A DNA stretch of 64,000 bases from Nitrospira moscoviensis (GTDB lineage Bacteria; Nitrospirota; Nitrospiria; Nitrospirales; Nitrospiraceae): the NCBI RefSeq assembly GCF_001273775.1, contig NZ_CP011801.1:930001-994000 (forward strand), in the 5' to 3' direction. Shown here piece by piece: positions 32,388-42,180 of this stretch. The position numbers and the translations under genes were made by a program. The notes beneath the pieces were generated by a model that saw only the letters and a list, made by a program, of their open reading frames with translations, was not told the origin of the DNA and searched no databases. Each line of letters starts with the position of its first letter. The stretch's first letter is position 1.

Positions 32388-35045
32388 ATGGAGATCATCG
32401 CCACGCATAGCCATGCCGATTTCGACGGCCTGGCCTCCATGGTCGCCGCGCGCAAGCTCTTTCCGGAGGCCCAGCTCGTGCTGCCGGCCGGCGGCCAAGA
32501 GGCCGTGCGCGATTTCCTCGCCGTTCACGATCTCGGGCTCGCCAAACTGAAAGAGCTCGACCTCTCCCACGTGCGAAGACTGATCCTCGTCGATACGCAG
32601 GAGCCCGACCGCATCGGCGCGCTCAAGGTCTGCATCGAGAATCCCTCCGTCGAAGTCGTCGTGTTCGATCATCATGTGGACGAAGCATCCATCTGTGCAG
32701 GCCGCTCGCCGCACTCCGTCATCGACTCCGTAGGCGCGACCACGACGATTCTCGTCGAGCAACTGCGCCGGCAGAAGATCGCTATTACGCCGTTCGAAGC
32801 GACGGTGATGGCATTGGGGCTCTATGAAGAAACCGGGTCGTTCGGGTTCGCCTCCACGACCAGTCGGGATTTGGAAGCCGGGGCGTTCCTCATCGCGTCC
32901 GGCGCCGACGTGAATCTGGTGACGGAAACGTTGCGGCGCCCGCTCGATCCCGACGCCGTCGCCTTGCTCAACGATCTGCTCGAGCACAGCGAGGTGCATT
33001 ATTTGGAAGGCCGAAAAGTCCTCGTCGCCACGAGCACGCTCGATCGGCGCCGCGGGGAGGCGGCCGATGTGGTGCACCGGCTCACCGAATTGGAGGGGGT
33101 CGATGCCGTGATCGTCGCCGTCACGATGGAGGACAAGGTCCAACTCATCGGCAGAAGCCGGCGGCCCGAAATCGACGTCGGCTGGATCGCGCGCGAGTTC
33201 GGCGGGGGTGGGCATGCGGTGGCCGCCGCCGCGAGCGTCAAAGGCCAGCCGCTGGCCGAGGTGCACGAGCGGCTGGTCCACCTGCTCACGACCCGGTACC
33301 GGCCCACATTGCTCGCGCAGGATGTCATGACGAAACCCGTGAAGGCGATCGCCCAGGACACCACGATCGCCGAGGTCGGCCAGCGGATGACCACCTATGG
33401 CTTGAACGTGTTTCCGATTCTCGACGAGAAAGACCGGTACGCCGGGCTGGTGAGCCGGGAGTCGATTCAAAAAGCGCTGTTCCATCGATTGGGGAAGAGA
33501 TCCGTGCGGGAGATCATGCAGACCGACGCCTACTCCGCCCGGCCGGAGACGCCCTTTCACGACATCGAAACGGCGATGATCGAGCGCAACCAACGGTTCG
33601 TGCCGGTGATCAGCGGCACGAAGATCGTGGGGGTGATCACCAGGACGGATTTGCTGCGGACGTTGCACGACGATGTGCTCGGCGGCGCCAGGGTGCGCGC
33701 GCGACGGCCGGGACAGGCCGAGGACCAGTCTGCGGGGCGCCACCGCAATGTGCAGGGCCTGGTGCGGAGCCGGCTGCCGCATCGGCTCGTCGCCTTGCTG
33801 GAGGAGGCGGGGCGCCTGGCCGATCGTTTGAACGTGTCGCTGTATGTCGTCGGCGGGTGTGTCCGGGACCTCTTGCTGGGCATCGAGAATCTCGATCTCG
33901 ATCTGGTCGTCGAGGGCGACGGGATCCTGTTCGCCAGGAAATTGGCCGAGGCGAAACAGGCCCGCGTGAAGGCGCACGACCGCTTCGGCACGGCCATCGT
34001 GCTCCTGCCGGACGGATTCAAGCTCGACGTCGCCACGGCGCGAACGGAATACTACGAGTATCCCACGGCGCTGCCCACCGTCGAGCAGAGTTCGATCAAG
34101 AAAGACCTGTACCGCCGGGATTTCACGATCAACGCGCTCGCCGTCCGTTTGAACGCCAAGGGTTTCGGGGAAGTGCTGGATTTTTACGGAGGCCAGCGCG
34201 ATCTTCACGACAAGATCGTGCGCGTCCTGCACGGCCTGAGTTTCGTCGAAGATCCCACGCGGGTGTTTCGCGCCATCCGCTTCGCCGTGCGATTCGGCTT
34301 CCGTCTGGGCCGGGACACCGAAGCCTTGATCGAAGGCGCGGTGAAGATGAATCTCTTCCATCGATTGTCCGGCCATCGGCTGCTGGAAGAGCTGAAATTG
34401 CTGTTGGCCGAACGGGACGCGATGCAGGCCGTCAAACGCATGGCGGACTTCGGACTGCTGCGATTCATCCATCCGAAGCTCGGCTGGTCGTCGCGCCTGC
34501 AAGCGGGATTGCGCGCCGCGGAACAGGCGCTGGGTTGGTACCGGCTGCTCTATCTCGACCGAGAGATCGCGGGCTGGCTCGTCTACGTGGTGGCGCTGCT
34601 GGAGGTCTTGCCCGAGCGGGCGGTGGCCGACGTGCTCAAGCGGTTTCCCTTTACACAAGCGGAAGCCGCGGTGATCCGAGCCGCTCGGCTGAACGGCCAG
34701 GCGATCGTCCGGCAGTTGAGCCGACGCCCGCCGCCCAAGCCCGCTCAGGTCTATCGACTTCTGTGCGGCCTGTCCGACGAAACCCTACTGGGGTTGATGG
34801 CGCGCAGCAAGGCCGAGGCGATCATGCGCGCGATCTCCGCCTTTTTGACGACCTATCAGCATGTGAAGCCGTTATTGACCGGAGCGGATCTGAAAGCGAT
34901 GGGGCTCAAACCCGGCCCGCAGTTCAAGCAGATTCTGGATCGGCTCTTGGATGCCCGTCTCAACGGGGAGGTGCACACGGAGCTTGACGAGCGCGACCTC
35001 GCGGCCCGTCTTATGAAGCAGAATGCGCCGCCGCCGTCTCGCTAG
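32388..35045 (+). CDS. tRNA nucleotidyltransferase (A-adding/CCA type) fused to DHH and CBS domains
   Basis: 885 residues. A DHH phosphoesterase domain (~1-305) has THSHADFDGLAS, LVDTQEPDRI, VFDHH and the DHHA1 FGGGGHAVAAAASV. Two CBS repeats (~312-430) follow: AQDVMTKPVKAIAQ and VREIMQTDAYSARP. Then comes the class II poly(A) polymerase/CCA head: LYVVGGCVRDLLLG, NLDLDLVVEG, KDLYRRDFTINALA and DPTRVFRAIRFAVRFGF. This DHH-CBS-PAP architecture is known from A-adding tRNA nucleotidyltransferases of deep-branching bacteria, where CC- and A-adding activities may be split. It should mature tRNA 3' ends. A predicted leaderless start. Confidence 0.9.
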   Translation: MEIIATHSHADFDGLASMVAARKLFPEAQLVLPAGGQEAVRDFLAVHDLGLAKLKELDLSHVRRLILVDTQEPDRIGALKVCIENPSVEVVVFDHHVDEASICAGRSPHSVIDSVGATTTILVEQLRRQKIAITPFEATVMALGLYEETGSFGFASTTSRDLEAGAFLIASGADVNLVTETLRRPLDPDAVALLNDLLEHSEVHYLEGRKVLVATSTLDRRRGEAADVVHRLTELEGVDAVIVAVTMEDKVQLIGRSRRPEIDVGWIAREFGGGGHAVAAAASVKGQPLAEVHERLVHLLTTRYRPTLLAQDVMTKPVKAIAQDTTIAEVGQRMTTYGLNVFPILDEKDRYAGLVSRESIQKALFHRLGKRSVREIMQTDAYSARPETPFHDIETAMIERNQRFVPVISGTKIVGVITRTDLLRTLHDDVLGGARVRARRPGQAEDQSAGRHRNVQGLVRSRLPHRLVALLEEAGRLADRLNVSLYVVGGCVRDLLLGIENLDLDLVVEGDGILFARKLAEAKQARVKAHDRFGTAIVLLPDGFKLDVATARTEYYEYPTALPTVEQSSIKKDLYRRDFTINALAVRLNAKGFGEVLDFYGGQRDLHDKIVRVLHGLSFVEDPTRVFRAIRFAVRFGFRLGRDTEALIEGAVKMNLFHRLSGHRLLEELKLLLAERDAMQAVKRMADFGLLRFIHPKLGWSSRLQAGLRAAEQALGWYRLLYLDREIAGWLVYVVALLEVLPERAVADVLKRFPFTQAEAAVIRAARLNGQAIVRQLSRRPPPKPAQVYRLLCGLSDETLLGLMARSKAEAIMRAISAFLTTYQHVKPLLTGADLKAMGLKPGPQFKQILDRLLDARLNGEVHTELDERDLAARLMKQNAPPPSR

Positions 35046-35053
35046 CCAGGTGT

Positions 35054-35740
35054 TCACTTCACGGGGATGATGGTCGCCGTCACTTCGTTGGGCAGCAGCA
35101 GAGTCACCAGCGCGCGGTGCCGTTCATCCGGCTGAATCAGCGCGAACAAAGGGATCGGCTGCGGAACTGATCCCGGCGGCAACGCCAACAGGGCCGGGAA
35201 GTCGATGAGCGGCGACAGAGTCGCCTGATTCGCGAGGCGCAGGCGAAAGGCCATCAGCACGTCGCGTAAGCGGTGCGCTTGTTCTTGTTCCGAGACCGAT
35301 CCGCTCGTGGCGATGCCCACGTCCCATAAGGGCCTCGTCAGCGTCACGGGAAACGTCAATCCCACTTTCTTCGCCTCGTCCGTCACATCGATCAAAAATC
35401 CGGATCGAATGGCTTCTTCGCGTTTGGCTCGAATCGTCTCGGCCGATTCCGGCCCGTCACCGGAGGGCATGGAGTCGGAAGCAACCGATTGCGCCGCCGT
35501 GACCGGTTCCGAAGCGTCCTGTGTGGTCGGTTCGGCTGCTTGCGGGAGCTCAGCTCGCTCCGGCGAGGGCGAGAACGACCCGGCGGATTCAGGCTGTTGC
35601 GGGAGAGCCCGGCGTAAACCCTCGTATACTTTTTGGGCCGAGGCGGACCATGCGGGGTTGAAGGGCCGGCCGACGAAGGCGGCTTCCGCCGCCTTTTGCT
35701 CGTCATGGGTGAGCGCCCGGGGAGTACGTGGCTGTTCCAT
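35054..35740 (-). CDS. Uncharacterised protein, DUF6573-like C-terminal part
   Basis: 228 residues, no signal peptide. The first ~110 residues are low-complexity (Pro/Ala/Glu/Ser). The second half, SGFLIDVTDEAKKVGLTFPV with LTRPLWDVGI and LPLFALIQPDERHRALVTLL-like strands, resembles DUF6573, seen in plasmid and phage-associated proteins of unknown role. A good -35 (TTGACT, minus strand) lies upstream and no ribosome-binding site is visible. It ends 8 bp from the end of the convergent nucleotidyltransferase gene. Confidence 0.55.
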   Translation of the reverse strand: MEQPRTPRALTHDEQKAAEAAFVGRPFNPAWSASAQKVYEGLRRALPQQPESAGSFSPSPERAELPQAAEPTTQDASEPVTAAQSVASDSMPSGDGPESAETIRAKREEAIRSGFLIDVTDEAKKVGLTFPVTLTRPLWDVGIATSGSVSEQEQAHRLRDVLMAFRLRLANQATLSPLIDFPALLALPPGSVPQPIPLFALIQPDERHRALVTLLLPNEVTATIIPVK

Positions 35741-35870
35741 GAGTCAGTAAATAAGACGAGGCGGGGAAAAGTCAAGGGAACCTCCCAGGTCTGTGGGACA
35801 TAGCGGGATGACCATGCGACGCGGCGAGGGGCGTTCACACTTGATCGAGGTGAAGCGCGTGGAAACGCCG

Positions 35871-35879
35871 TGCTATAGT
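35871..35879 (+). promoter_or_regulatory. Extended -10 box predicting a leaderless mRNA for the DnaJ protein
   Basis: TGC-TATAGT with the hexamer ending 8 bp before ATG 35888. No Shine-Dalgarno sequence between. Confidence 0.5.
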
Positions 35880-35887
35880 CCTGCGCC

Positions 35888-36526
35888 ATGGCCCGCATGG
35901 ACTACTACCGCATCCTCGGCGTCTCCCGCGAAGCGTCCGACGACGAGATCAAGAAGGCCTATCGCAAGCTCGTCTTTCAACATCATCCCGATCGCAATCC
36001 CGACAGCAAGGACGCGGAGGCCAAGATCCGGGAGATCAACGCCGCCTACGAGATCGTCGGCGATGTCGAAAAACGCCGGAGCTACGACCGGCTGTTCTGG
36101 GGCGACGAACCGCGCGCCGAGGCCCTGGATCCGGGCGTCATTCTGGATCAGATGGAGCAGAAGCTCTTCGACGAAGGCCGCAAAGAGCTTTTCGCCATCT
36201 TGATGAAAGACGTGCAGCGGGTGAAGGCCGAGCTGGGCGTGATTCGGGAGCGCACGGTGGCGGCGCAGGGGTACGATTCGTTCGTCGAGAAGATCGTGGC
36301 CGCGCGCGCGGGCGAGATCATGGACGACTTGGTGACCGAGGAGATGGAAGGCCGCCGGCGGCGGCTGATCGAAGTGGCGACGGAAATGATGGTGTCGCAG
36401 GGGGTCGTCAAGCGCGGCGACGAAGGCGGCATCCGGTCGCTCCGGAATCGGCTCGACGAGAGCTTCCGCAACGGCCGCGTCCACGGCATCGCGTCGGCGT
36501 TGGAGCTGTTCTATGAACGGAGATAA
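35888..36526 (+). CDS. DnaJ-domain protein
   Basis: 212 residues. The N-terminal J domain (~4-68) is complete: [32 protein letters not shown] with the HPD motif, and [19 protein letters not shown]. The remaining ~140 residues are helical and contain none of the G/F, zinc-finger or substrate-binding regions of DnaJ itself, so it is a type III J protein that should recruit DnaK to a specific client. The client is unknown. Monocistronic, followed by a stem and heptamer repeat. Confidence 0.85.
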   Translation: MARMDYYRILGVSREASDDEIKKAYRKLVFQHHPDRNPDSKDAEAKIREINAAYEIVGDVEKRRSYDRLFWGDEPRAEALDPGVILDQMEQKLFDEGRKELFAILMKDVQRVKAELGVIRERTVAAQGYDSFVEKIVAARAGEIMDDLVTEEMEGRRRRLIEVATEMMVSQGVVKRGDEGGIRSLRNRLDESFRNGRVHGIASALELFYERR

Positions 36527-36531
36527 GGCTG

Positions 36532-36590
36532 AATGTTGAATTGGCTCGGGGATTTCCGGCAATTCAACATTGAGCGTTCAACGTTGAACA
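36532..36590. repeat. Hairpin plus TTCAACA-type heptamer array
   Basis: AATGTTGAATT (36532-36542) pairs perfectly with AATTCAACATT (36561-36571). The right arm continues as 7-bp units TTCAACA, TTGAGCG, TTCAACG, TTGAACA (36563-36590). It sits between the DnaJ gene and the convergent FadL-like gene and could terminate both. The unit differs from the CNTCACN family. Confidence 0.55.
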
Positions 36591-36654
36591 TTATTGTAGC
36601 CGTGCCCGGCGGTTCCCGTCACGGACGCGCCTATCTTCTTGTAAGAACACGGGA

Positions 36655-38031
36655 TCAGAAATTGACCCGCATGGTGATGGCTCCGGCGTGAGTCGTCGTC
36701 TGGTAGATGCCGTTCACGGCGGCGATGGGGTTGCCGGTGACCGACCGCGATTCGAACAAGAACACGTGATACGCCAAATCCAGCCCGAGCATGGTACTGC
36801 TGAACCGGCTTTCTTTAGAACCGCCGCACGTGATCAGCCCCAGAAACCTGCCGTTTTCTTTGCAAAGGAAGCCGAGTCCGACTGACAGAACGTGAACCGG
36901 TGCATCCGGCGCGGCGGGGTTGAAATTCACATCGGGAATTGCGGCCTCTGAATGGAGGTACCCGGTGCGAATGGCGACGCTCCAATCGGGATGATTCGGG
37001 ATCGACAGCCATTTGTATTCGGTCCCGATTCCCACGCTGACGGCATTGTTCCACCGTTGGGGATTTGCGATGGTCGTGCCGTTTGAGAGACGGACGTCGA
37101 AGTCGCGAATCGACTGCCAGCGTGCGTAATCCACGTCGACCTCAACTTTCCACTGCCGATCCCGATTGCGCACCGGCCATACGGCCAAGCCCCAGGTGTA
37201 GATTTCCGGGAGGCGAATCGAGGAGCTTGCGTCTGCCATCAGCGCTCCGTTCACCCGCAATTCTCCGTTGACCGGCAACACCGCCTGGCTACGCCACACA
37301 AAGGCGAGATTGAGCAGCGGCTCGCCGTCTTCCGTCTGCAGAACCTTGTACAGGAGACTGGCGTTGAGCCCGGCGGTCGTGCCCTTGCCGTTCAATTCGA
37401 CGGTCGTGCCGCCTTGTATCGACCGCTGTTCCAAGTGGCCTTCCCCAAGGAAACTCGCGAACGTGAAGATGTCTGCGCCGAGGCCGACGGACAGGCGATC
37501 GGTCACCTTATAGGCCAGCGTCGGTTTGATATCGAGGAGCGGGAATTGGGCGAATGTCACGGCACTGGCAAACGGACCATCCCGGGGGTACTTGGCCGCG
37601 AATCCAAAAAGATTCTGCAGCCCAAGACCGACCGAGAGATCGCCGAGTGCGTGAACGCCGAGGTCCTTCAAATTCGCGGTGACGAACAGTTGTCCAGGCG
37701 GCGGCAGACCAATCGGAAAGGGGCGCTCGTTTGCGACCGAGCCGCCGGTCTGACTGGTGAAGCGCGTATTGACGCTGACGAACTGAACACCGACGGTGTG
37801 TTGAACACCGTGCAACTGTGTCATGCCGGCGGGATTGTAGAACACGGCCGTGGGATCGTCCGCCTGCGCCGCGAAGGCGTTGCCTTGTGCAATGGCGGCG
37901 GCGCCTTGAAACGGATTGCGAATGCCGTCGGCTTCCGTCCGTTGAGGTGTGGTCAATCCTATAGCAACGATGAGCGTGAGAGGGAGAAGGGCGAGGTAAT
38001 AAGGCAAGTGACGGTTGCTCTTGTGTGGCAC
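36655..38031 (-). CDS. FadL/OmpP1/TodX-family outer-membrane porin
   Basis: 458 residues. Signal peptide (YYLALLPLTLIVAIGLTTPQ). The FadL-type hatch segment is seen in GAAAIAQGNAFAAQADDPTA and VFYNPAGMTQL, the best conserved block of the family, followed by ~400 residues of alternating barrel strands (SVGLGADIFTFASFLG, TAGLNASLLYKV, VEVDVDYARWQSIRDF) and a terminal Phe (MRVNF). Members import long-chain fatty acids or aromatic hydrocarbons across the outer membrane, and the substrate here is unknown. Stands alone; a decayed BTAD regulator begins ~140 bp upstream on the other strand. Confidence 0.85.
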   Translation of the reverse strand: MPHKSNRHLPYYLALLPLTLIVAIGLTTPQRTEADGIRNPFQGAAAIAQGNAFAAQADDPTAVFYNPAGMTQLHGVQHTVGVQFVSVNTRFTSQTGGSVANERPFPIGLPPPGQLFVTANLKDLGVHALGDLSVGLGLQNLFGFAAKYPRDGPFASAVTFAQFPLLDIKPTLAYKVTDRLSVGLGADIFTFASFLGEGHLEQRSIQGGTTVELNGKGTTAGLNASLLYKVLQTEDGEPLLNLAFVWRSQAVLPVNGELRVNGALMADASSSIRLPEIYTWGLAVWPVRNRDRQWKVEVDVDYARWQSIRDFDVRLSNGTTIANPQRWNNAVSVGIGTEYKWLSIPNHPDWSVAIRTGYLHSEAAIPDVNFNPAAPDAPVHVLSVGLGFLCKENGRFLGLITCGGSKESRFSSTMLGLDLAYHVFLFESRSVTGNPIAAVNGIYQTTTHAGAITMRVNF

Positions 38032-38169
38032 CGGCCGCTCCTAGATGGGCGGAAAGGAAGGTAACCAGTGGAGAAGCGGGTATCACAAGGGATGAACCGA
38101 GTCAACGGACGTATTGAGGTTTCTACGGCCATCGTGGGATGATGGATGCCGTCCGCCGAGTCGCAATAG

Positions 38170-38801
38170 GTGGAGGCGCCAGTGCCACGCACCTTGCTTG
38201 CGAAGAAGCGTCCCGCCTCTCTGGCCAAGCTCAGTCCTCCGCGTCTTCCAGCCATTGTCGGGCGCACCTGCCTCTACCGGTTGCTTGATCGTGCTCGCCG
38301 GCGTCCCGTCGTGTGGATCGCCGCCCCGCCGGGCTTCGGCATGTCGATGCGCTGTGGCCTGATGCGGATGGGGACATTGGCCAAGAGACGTTTAACAAAA
38401 CGCTCCAGCGGCTGCGGCGGTTGTTGGTGCACGAACAGGTCGTGCAGGTCCGAGACGGCAAGGTTTCGCTCAATCCGTCGCTCTGCTGGGTTGACGCCGT
38501 AGCCTTCGAGAGGCTTCTCAGCTCCGACGGAGCGGATAGCCGCCGACCGATGTCTGACACCGCATGGGTCTCGCCATGGGAACGTGCGATGGCACTTTAC
38601 CGCGGGCCATTCCTGGTCGAGGAAGACGGCGCAGGATGGGCGAAATTACGGCGGGAGCGCCTGCATAATCGGGTTGTAGAGGTCGGGCAACGGCTCATAG
38701 ACCATTGGAGCCGCACAGGCGATGCGATAAAAGCTCAAGGAGTTCGTCGATGGATTCATGCGGTAACACTGGAATCATTCGATGTCCGATCGCCGAGATA
38801 A
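38170..38801 (+). pseudogene. Decayed tandem copy of the STAND/BTAD regulator
   Basis: The first ~50 residues (LAKLSPPRLPAIVGRTCLYR, then RRPVVWIAAPPGFG) match the N-terminus of the next gene (GKLSPPRLPAIVERSRLYR, RKRPVVWINAPPGFG). At ~38340 the sequence jumps, in another frame, to the C-terminal BTAD region (DALWPDADGDIGQETFNKT, VQVRDGKVSLNPSLCW), matching the region near residue 875 of the neighbour. So ~2.5 kb encoding the ATPase and TPR parts was deleted. The C-terminal end (after WSRTGDAIKAQGVRRW) has also diverged. No functional product is expected except perhaps an isolated BTAD fragment from 38313. Confidence 0.85.
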
Positions 38802-38842
38802 TGTGGCCGGCATGTGCCTGAGGAGCCCTCGACTAAACCGCC

Positions 38843-41800
38843 ATGAGCCATTCTCGAAGTGCTCCAATCGGGAAACTCTCTCCACCGCGCTTGCCCGCGA
38901 TCGTCGAGCGGTCGCGCCTCTACCGGCTGCTGGATCGAGCGCGGAAACGGCCGGTCGTCTGGATCAATGCGCCTCCTGGATTTGGGAAAACGACAGTGGT
39001 CGCCGGGTATCTGCGGGCGCGCAAACTTCGTCCGCTGTGGTACCAAATGGACGAGGGGGACCGGGATCTGGCCACCTTCTTCCACTATATGGGCCTGGCT
39101 GCGCGGCACGCTGCGCCTCGATATCGGCGACCGCTTCCCCATTTGACTCCCGAATATCTACAGGGACTGCCAACCTTCACTCGGCGCTTTTTTGAAGAAT
39201 TGTCTCAACGGCTGCGTACCGCCAGCCTGCTGGTGTTGGACAACTATCAGGAAGTGTCTCCGGACGCGCTCTTTCATGAGATGGTGGCGCTCGGCGTGGA
39301 GGCGGCATCGGCAGGGATTGGCGTGATGATTATGAGTCGCGAGCTTCCTCCGCCGGCATTCGCGCGGTTGCAGGCGGCTCAGATCATCAGCTTTATCGAC
39401 GAAGAAGATCTCCGGCTGACGAAAACGGAAGCAAGGGCCGTCGTGCGGCTCCATACGGGATCAAACAAACTTCCTAGACTCGCACAGATCGACACGTTGC
39501 AGAACAAGTTCCACGGCTGGGTGGCGGGTTTTGTGCTCATATTGGAGCAGGTCAAAACAGTCAGGGCAGACCAGATAGCGGCAGACCAACAGACGCCCCA
39601 AGTGATCTTCGATTACTTGGCGCGTGAGGTCATGCGGCGGCTCAGTCCCGAGACGCAGAGGTTCTTATTGCGCACGGCCTTTCTGCCAAACATGACGGCG
39701 GCCATGGCGACGCGACTGTCTGAAGAAGCGTCGGCCGGTGACATGTTGGCCAGGCTGTATCAATCCCGCTCTTTTACTGAACGGCGTGCGGGAGTCGAGT
39801 CCCTCTACCAATACCACCCCTTGTTCCGAGAGTTCTTGCGCGCTCAGGCACGAGCGGTTCTGCGTCCAGATCAAGTGGCGGATATCCAGCGGGCTGCGGC
39901 CTCTCTCTTGGAAGAAGCTGAGCGAGTTGAGGACGCTGTGGCGTTGTACGCCGAGGCCGGCCAGATCCAGGAGATCGTTCGATTGGTGATGGCGCGAGGT
40001 CCGGAATTACTTCAACAAGGACGCAGCCAAACGTTGGAAAGTTGGCTCACACAAGTGCCGGCAGGCTTGTATGAGCAAGAACCTTGGCTTTTCTATTGGC
40101 TGGCCTCTTGCCGCCTGGTGACGGCTCCGCTTGAAAGCGAAGCCATTTTTGAAAAAGCCTTCGAGCGATTCAAGGCTCAAGACAATATGGCCGGCATGCT
40201 GCTGTCGTGGGCCGGAATTATTTCGTCTATCCAATTCTCGTGGATCGATCTCAGCCGGTTCGATCGCTGGATCGACATCATGCTGAAAATGGTCCAGCCC
40301 GGTGCGGCCTTTCCTTCAACGGAGATCGACATTCAGTTTACGTTTTGCATGGTGAATGCCCTCATGTGGAGACGTCCGTACGCCTCAGTTGTGGTACCGT
40401 GGATTGATCGCGCGAAAAACCTGCTTGAAGGAGTGCCAGGCATCGAAACGTATTCGCCTCTCGTCGCGCAGATGTCCAACTTCTGCGCATGGCTTGGAGA
40501 TCTCGATGCCGCCGACAAATATGCAAAAATTCTGAAATCCGCCGCTGAATGTGAGACCAACTTACCATTGATGCGCCTCACCTATTATGCGAATACCACG
40601 CCGTTGGCCTGGCTTCGGGGACATCCCAAGGAAACGTTACGACTTGTCCAGGAGGGCTTGGCGATCTCGGAGAAAACCGGCGTGTATGTCTTTGACAGTG
40701 CTCTTTTGGCTGCGGGTTTTTACGGTTCGTTATTTCTGAATGAGCTGTCGTCCGCCGAACACTACCTCAAACGAAGTGCCTGCTTAGTCGAACATCCCGC
40801 CCATGTCATGCGCGCCAACTTTCTTCTTATGCAAGCGTGGATGCTGCGCATCAAAGGAGATCTGTCAAAGGCGTGGGGGCTCCTTCAGGCTGGGCTGGAA
40901 GTAAGGGGGTTACACGGGAGTCCCTATCCTGAAGCGCTCCTCAGTTGCGCGGCTGCTGAATTATTGCACGGACTCGGAGAGGAGGAACGGGCGGACCAGT
41001 ACCTTAGCCATGCCCTGCGTATCGCGAAGGGCATGGGAAGTCGCGTCCTCCAGTTCATGGGGAATCTCTTCCAGTCTCAGTTCGCATTCGATCGGGATCG
41101 CCGAGAGGAGGCTCTATCGGCCTTACGGGAAGCGCTTGCCGTTGGCAAACAAAGCGGGTTCAGCTTCTTTGCCTGGTTTGTACCGGAGAACGTGGCCCGG
41201 CTCTGTGCCAAGGCGTTGGAGGCCGAGATCGAGACGGAGTACGTGCAAGAGCTGATTCGGATAACTCGGTTGGCACCAACGGAAGAATCTGTCTGGCTGC
41301 CGGAAGCCTGGCCTTGGCCGGTCAAGATTTACACACTCGGCCGCTTTGAGATTCACTTGGATGGGATACCGTTGGCTCCGAGAAGGAAAGCGCCCTATCG
41401 AGTGCTTCATCTGCTGAAATTGCTTATTGCATTAGGGGCCAAGGATGTCTCGATTTCACGGCTTGTCGATACCCTCTGGCCCGAGGCGGAGGGGGACACG
41501 GGGCAGGAGACGTTCAGCAAAACCGTCCAGCGATTGCGTCGGCTGTTGGCGTCTGAACAGGTGATTCAAGTCCGAGACGGAAAGGTCTCGCTGAACCGCG
41601 CTTTGTGCTGGACGGATGTCCTGGTTTTTGAAGAGCTCGCCAAAGAAACCGCCTTGAGCCGAGGGCAGCTCGACGGTCTAGTGCCACTCTACGAACGGCT
41701 GATCGAGCTTTATCGGGGTCCCTTTTTAGGAGAGGACGAAGTGGAAGGATGGGCGGATGACCGCCGGCGAGCCGCGCGCGAGCGATTTATACAGGCGGTA

Positions 41801-42046
41801 GACGGCCTCAGTGCCTCTTACCGGGAGGCAGGCCAGGCGGAACAGGCGCTGAGCTGCCTGGAGAAGGCGCTGGATGTGGATCCATTCGCTGAACTGCTGT
41901 ATGGGCGTCTGATTCAGCTATTTCAATCTCTTAGCCGACCGGCGGAGGCGAAATCCGTATGGGTTCGGTACCGGAGACACGTCGTCGAGCGCGCCGGACG
42001 CGATCCCTCCGAAGCTATGCAACGTCTTGCCAAAACCCTCGTGTAA
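38843..42046 (+). CDS. STAND ATPase-TPR-BTAD transcription regulator (MalT/AfsR-like)
   Basis: 1067 residues. Opening IGKLSPPRLPAIVERSRLYR is the MalT-type start; Walker A is APPGFGKTT (~44-52), Walker B is LLVLDNYQEV, and the helical NB-ARC-like part runs to ~330. TPR-like helices fill ~340-810. The C-terminal ~240 residues have an OmpR-like winged-helix region (KIYTLGRFEIHLDG, KAPYRVLHLLKLLIALG, VSISRLVDTLWPEAEGD) and a BTAD domain (FEELAKE... LIELYRGPFLGEDEVEGW, ALDVDPFAELLYGRLIQLF). Large STAND regulators of this kind are ligand-activated and often act on secondary metabolism or uptake. A thioesterase-methyltransferase gene lies ~560 bp downstream. Confidence 0.88.
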   Translation: MSHSRSAPIGKLSPPRLPAIVERSRLYRLLDRARKRPVVWINAPPGFGKTTVVAGYLRARKLRPLWYQMDEGDRDLATFFHYMGLAARHAAPRYRRPLPHLTPEYLQGLPTFTRRFFEELSQRLRTASLLVLDNYQEVSPDALFHEMVALGVEAASAGIGVMIMSRELPPPAFARLQAAQIISFIDEEDLRLTKTEARAVVRLHTGSNKLPRLAQIDTLQNKFHGWVAGFVLILEQVKTVRADQIAADQQTPQVIFDYLAREVMRRLSPETQRFLLRTAFLPNMTAAMATRLSEEASAGDMLARLYQSRSFTERRAGVESLYQYHPLFREFLRAQARAVLRPDQVADIQRAAASLLEEAERVEDAVALYAEAGQIQEIVRLVMARGPELLQQGRSQTLESWLTQVPAGLYEQEPWLFYWLASCRLVTAPLESEAIFEKAFERFKAQDNMAGMLLSWAGIISSIQFSWIDLSRFDRWIDIMLKMVQPGAAFPSTEIDIQFTFCMVNALMWRRPYASVVVPWIDRAKNLLEGVPGIETYSPLVAQMSNFCAWLGDLDAADKYAKILKSAAECETNLPLMRLTYYANTTPLAWLRGHPKETLRLVQEGLAISEKTGVYVFDSALLAAGFYGSLFLNELSSAEHYLKRSACLVEHPAHVMRANFLLMQAWMLRIKGDLSKAWGLLQAGLEVRGLHGSPYPEALLSCAAAELLHGLGEEERADQYLSHALRIAKGMGSRVLQFMGNLFQSQFAFDRDRREEALSALREALAVGKQSGFSFFAWFVPENVARLCAKALEAEIETEYVQELIRITRLAPTEESVWLPEAWPWPVKIYTLGRFEIHLDGIPLAPRRKAPYRVLHLLKLLIALGAKDVSISRLVDTLWPEAEGDTGQETFSKTVQRLRRLLASEQVIQVRDGKVSLNRALCWTDVLVFEELAKETALSRGQLDGLVPLYERLIELYRGPFLGEDEVEGWADDRRRAARERFIQAVDGLSASYREAGQAEQALSCLEKALDVDPFAELLYGRLIQLFQSLSRPAEAKSVWVRYRRHVVERAGRDPSEAMQRLAKTLV

Positions 42047-42180
42047 CCCCCAGCCCAGTCGGTCTTTCCAAGAGAGAGGCGCGAGAATTTCCTGCCCACT
42101 TTGGTCAATATGTCCCCGTATCTGTCCGCCGCCTTATGCTGAAATAGCCGCACTTGGAAAGTAGTGTGAGCGGCAAAGCG

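Noticed and set aside
32319-34658. 779-residue minus-strand open frame
   Set aside because: Antisense shadow of the nucleotidyltransferase gene.
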